Source: JAAXQD01 sp963790095
GTDB taxonomy: Bacteria; Desulfobacterota; Desulfobacteria; Desulfobacterales; UBA11574
Reading direction: 5' to 3'
NCBI GenBank assembly: GCA_963790095.1
Contig: CAWBNO010000012.1
Coordinates: forward strand, 186,001-250,000
DNA: 64,000 nucleotides
The position numbers were made by a program, and so were the translations under genes. Below, piece after piece: positions 63,069-64,000 of the stretch. Under the pieces are notes generated by a model. That model was given only the letters and a program-made list of their open reading frames with translations. It did no database searches and was not told the DNA's origin. The stretch's first letter is position 1. Every line of letters starts with the position of its first letter.

Positions 63069-63353
63069 TTATATCCTCCACTTCTTGTTTGGTGTGGCTG
63101 ATATATCAGGCTTTTTCCTTTTAATTTTAGCCAAATACCTGGTTTTATCACCGCCTTTCCTTGGATGTGTATTTCCATCCATAAAATCCTTTATTTCGTC
63201 GCTGAAATAAAACACTCTCGTTGAACCAGGAGCTTGCCAATAAGACAAGTATCCCTGGTCTCTCCAATTTTTTACCGTACCCGGCACAACTCTAAAATAA
63301 TCTGAAACTTCCTGCTGTGTCCATAATTCCTTCTCCCATAATTTTTCGTCCAT
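63069..63353 (-). CDS. excisionase/MerR-like helix-turn-helix protein
   Basis: 94 residues. The HTH reads LWTQQEVSDYFRVVPGTVKNWRDQGYLSYWQAPGSTRVFYFSDEIKDFM, the AlpA/Xis-type winged helix common beside integrases. The basic C-terminal tail (KGGDKTRYLAKIKRKKP) may bind DNA. Only 2 bases separate it from the integrase ATG, so the two are co-transcribed and form the excision module of the element. Confidence 0.8.
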   Translation of the reverse strand: MDEKLWEKELWTQQEVSDYFRVVPGTVKNWRDQGYLSYWQAPGSTRVFYFSDEIKDFMDGNTHPRKGGDKTRYLAKIKRKKPDISATPNKKWRI

Positions 63354-63600
63354 TAAACTGTACCTCTTTTAACCTGATATGACAATTGCCAAAGATGGCA
63401 TGTCCATACCGCTCTGGGCGGTCTTGTGAGGCCAGAGGTGAAGGCCTCGCCATTTTAAGAGTGAGTGCTCTTGTAAAAATATATCTTTGGCGCTGTATAT
63501 TGTTTCCTGTTTCTACAATTTTACCCATTATTGGCAATCCTACGTTAATTTATTTGCATTTGTTGGAGCTTGTGCTCCGCATTTAAGCGGGGCTGTTGGA

Positions 63601-64000
63601 TTAAAAGAACACATTGTCTGCAGTTTCATATTCTTCATCTGGAATTTTTCCACAAATATCCTTAACTATTTCGCCATTGCGGATTTCAAATGTTCCTTTA
63701 AAGCCGTTACCATACTCGATATAATCAATGGTGAGCTCCAAATGAGAAAATCTTACACCTGCTTCATAGTTACAGGCAGTGGTGGAGACCATGCTGTAAT
63801 GAAGTTGTAAAAAGCAATGCCTGGTTTTATCAACCTGCTAACATTCCAAGAGTTCCATTTTGTTCCCCAATTTTCGATACACCACTCATAACCACCTGAA
63901 TTGAATCCGTCTCTGGGCGGCACCAGGTTCTTATCTCGACAATACTGCCAACCATTTTTAGGAAACAATTGATCGGGACCAAACCATGCCTTCTCCAGAA
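63601..64000 (-). pseudogene. Api92-like/DUF1281-type phage protein, frameshifted and cut by the window edge
   Basis: The 5' end lies beyond 64000. The frame entering from the right reads PKNGWQYCRDKNLVPPRDGF, ENWGTKWNSWNV, NFITAWSPPLPV and stops near 63753. A second frame carries on with FSHLELTIDYIEYGNGFKGTFEI, ending at 63601. NWGTKW and AWSPP are hallmarks of the Api92-like family found in phages and integrative elements. One indel near 63780 explains the split. Function unknown. Confidence 0.65.

Noticed and set aside
63537..63600. Integron attC-like site after the Api92-like gene
   Set aside because: The outer motifs resemble ATCCAAC and GTAGGAT, but the inner arms do not pair and no integron integrase is present.
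1..64000. CRISPR arrays or rRNA genes
   Set aside because: No evenly spaced identical repeats of 24-40 bases and no rRNA signatures seen.

Overview
The window looks like a chromosomal segment of an anaerobic deltaproteobacterium, probably a sulfate reducer of the Desulfobacterales. This is inferred from content, not from a search: lysine synthesis through DapL, a four-subunit ferredoxin-dependent 2-oxoacid oxidoreductase (korDABC) beside isocitrate dehydrogenase, a LarA-type protein, SelB with an apparent selenoprotein, and a CBS-DUF2333 protein.

Layout. 0.2-4.4 kb is a housekeeping run (lysA, dapF, folK, a small YHS protein, transaldolase, pgsA), followed by tRNA-Gly and tRNA-Cys. dapL and a protease-TPR lipoprotein lie at 5.4-8.1 kb. 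9.0-14.8 kb is a tripartite RND efflux operon whose pump gene carries about three frameshifts. 15.9-17.7 kb holds a frameshifted metallo-beta-lactamase-fold gene and a FrnE/DsbA-like gene whose first active-site Cys codon is TGA, followed by a SECIS-like hairpin. 18-21 kb is sparse: small genes, a truncated ihfA copy, and a possible small RNA and 25-residue membrane peptide on the minus strand. 21.6-29.6 kb is an AT-rich run: AMIN-like protein, coiled coil, cNMP-binding plus PilZ protein, two MinD-like ATPases, an ExeA-type AAA protein, a CpsD-like gene cut off by a small repeat element, and a PilZ protein. 30.3-37.9 kb runs from an intact tRNA-Arg to a broken copy of it and carries a HigBA-type toxin-antitoxin pair, a LemA-metalloprotease-DUF3754 operon and a thioredoxin/FMN-binding fusion. 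38-58.8 kb returns to metabolism: ihfA, isoaspartyl peptidase, DUF169, a FabH-like protein, an ALDH-like protein, nagZ, prmA, mltG, a radical SAM protein, icd, a LarA-like protein, korDABC, hemW and CBS-DUF2333. selB and tRNA-His follow, then the start of an integrated element (broken integrase, excisionase, Api92-like gene) that runs off the right edge.

How parts fit. lysA, dapF and dapL give the end of a DapL-route lysine pathway. icd makes 2-oxoglutarate that KorDABC could convert to succinyl-CoA. SelB supplies the factor needed to read the in-frame TGA at 17149. Several families of short dispersed repeats with inverted ends are scattered through the non-coding stretches, mostly beside accessory genes. 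Single-base frameshifts recur at 11.0, 12.7, 16.5, 17.3, 62.5, 63.0 and 63.8 kb in otherwise well-conserved genes. They are either real decay or sequencing error, and the sequence alone cannot decide.
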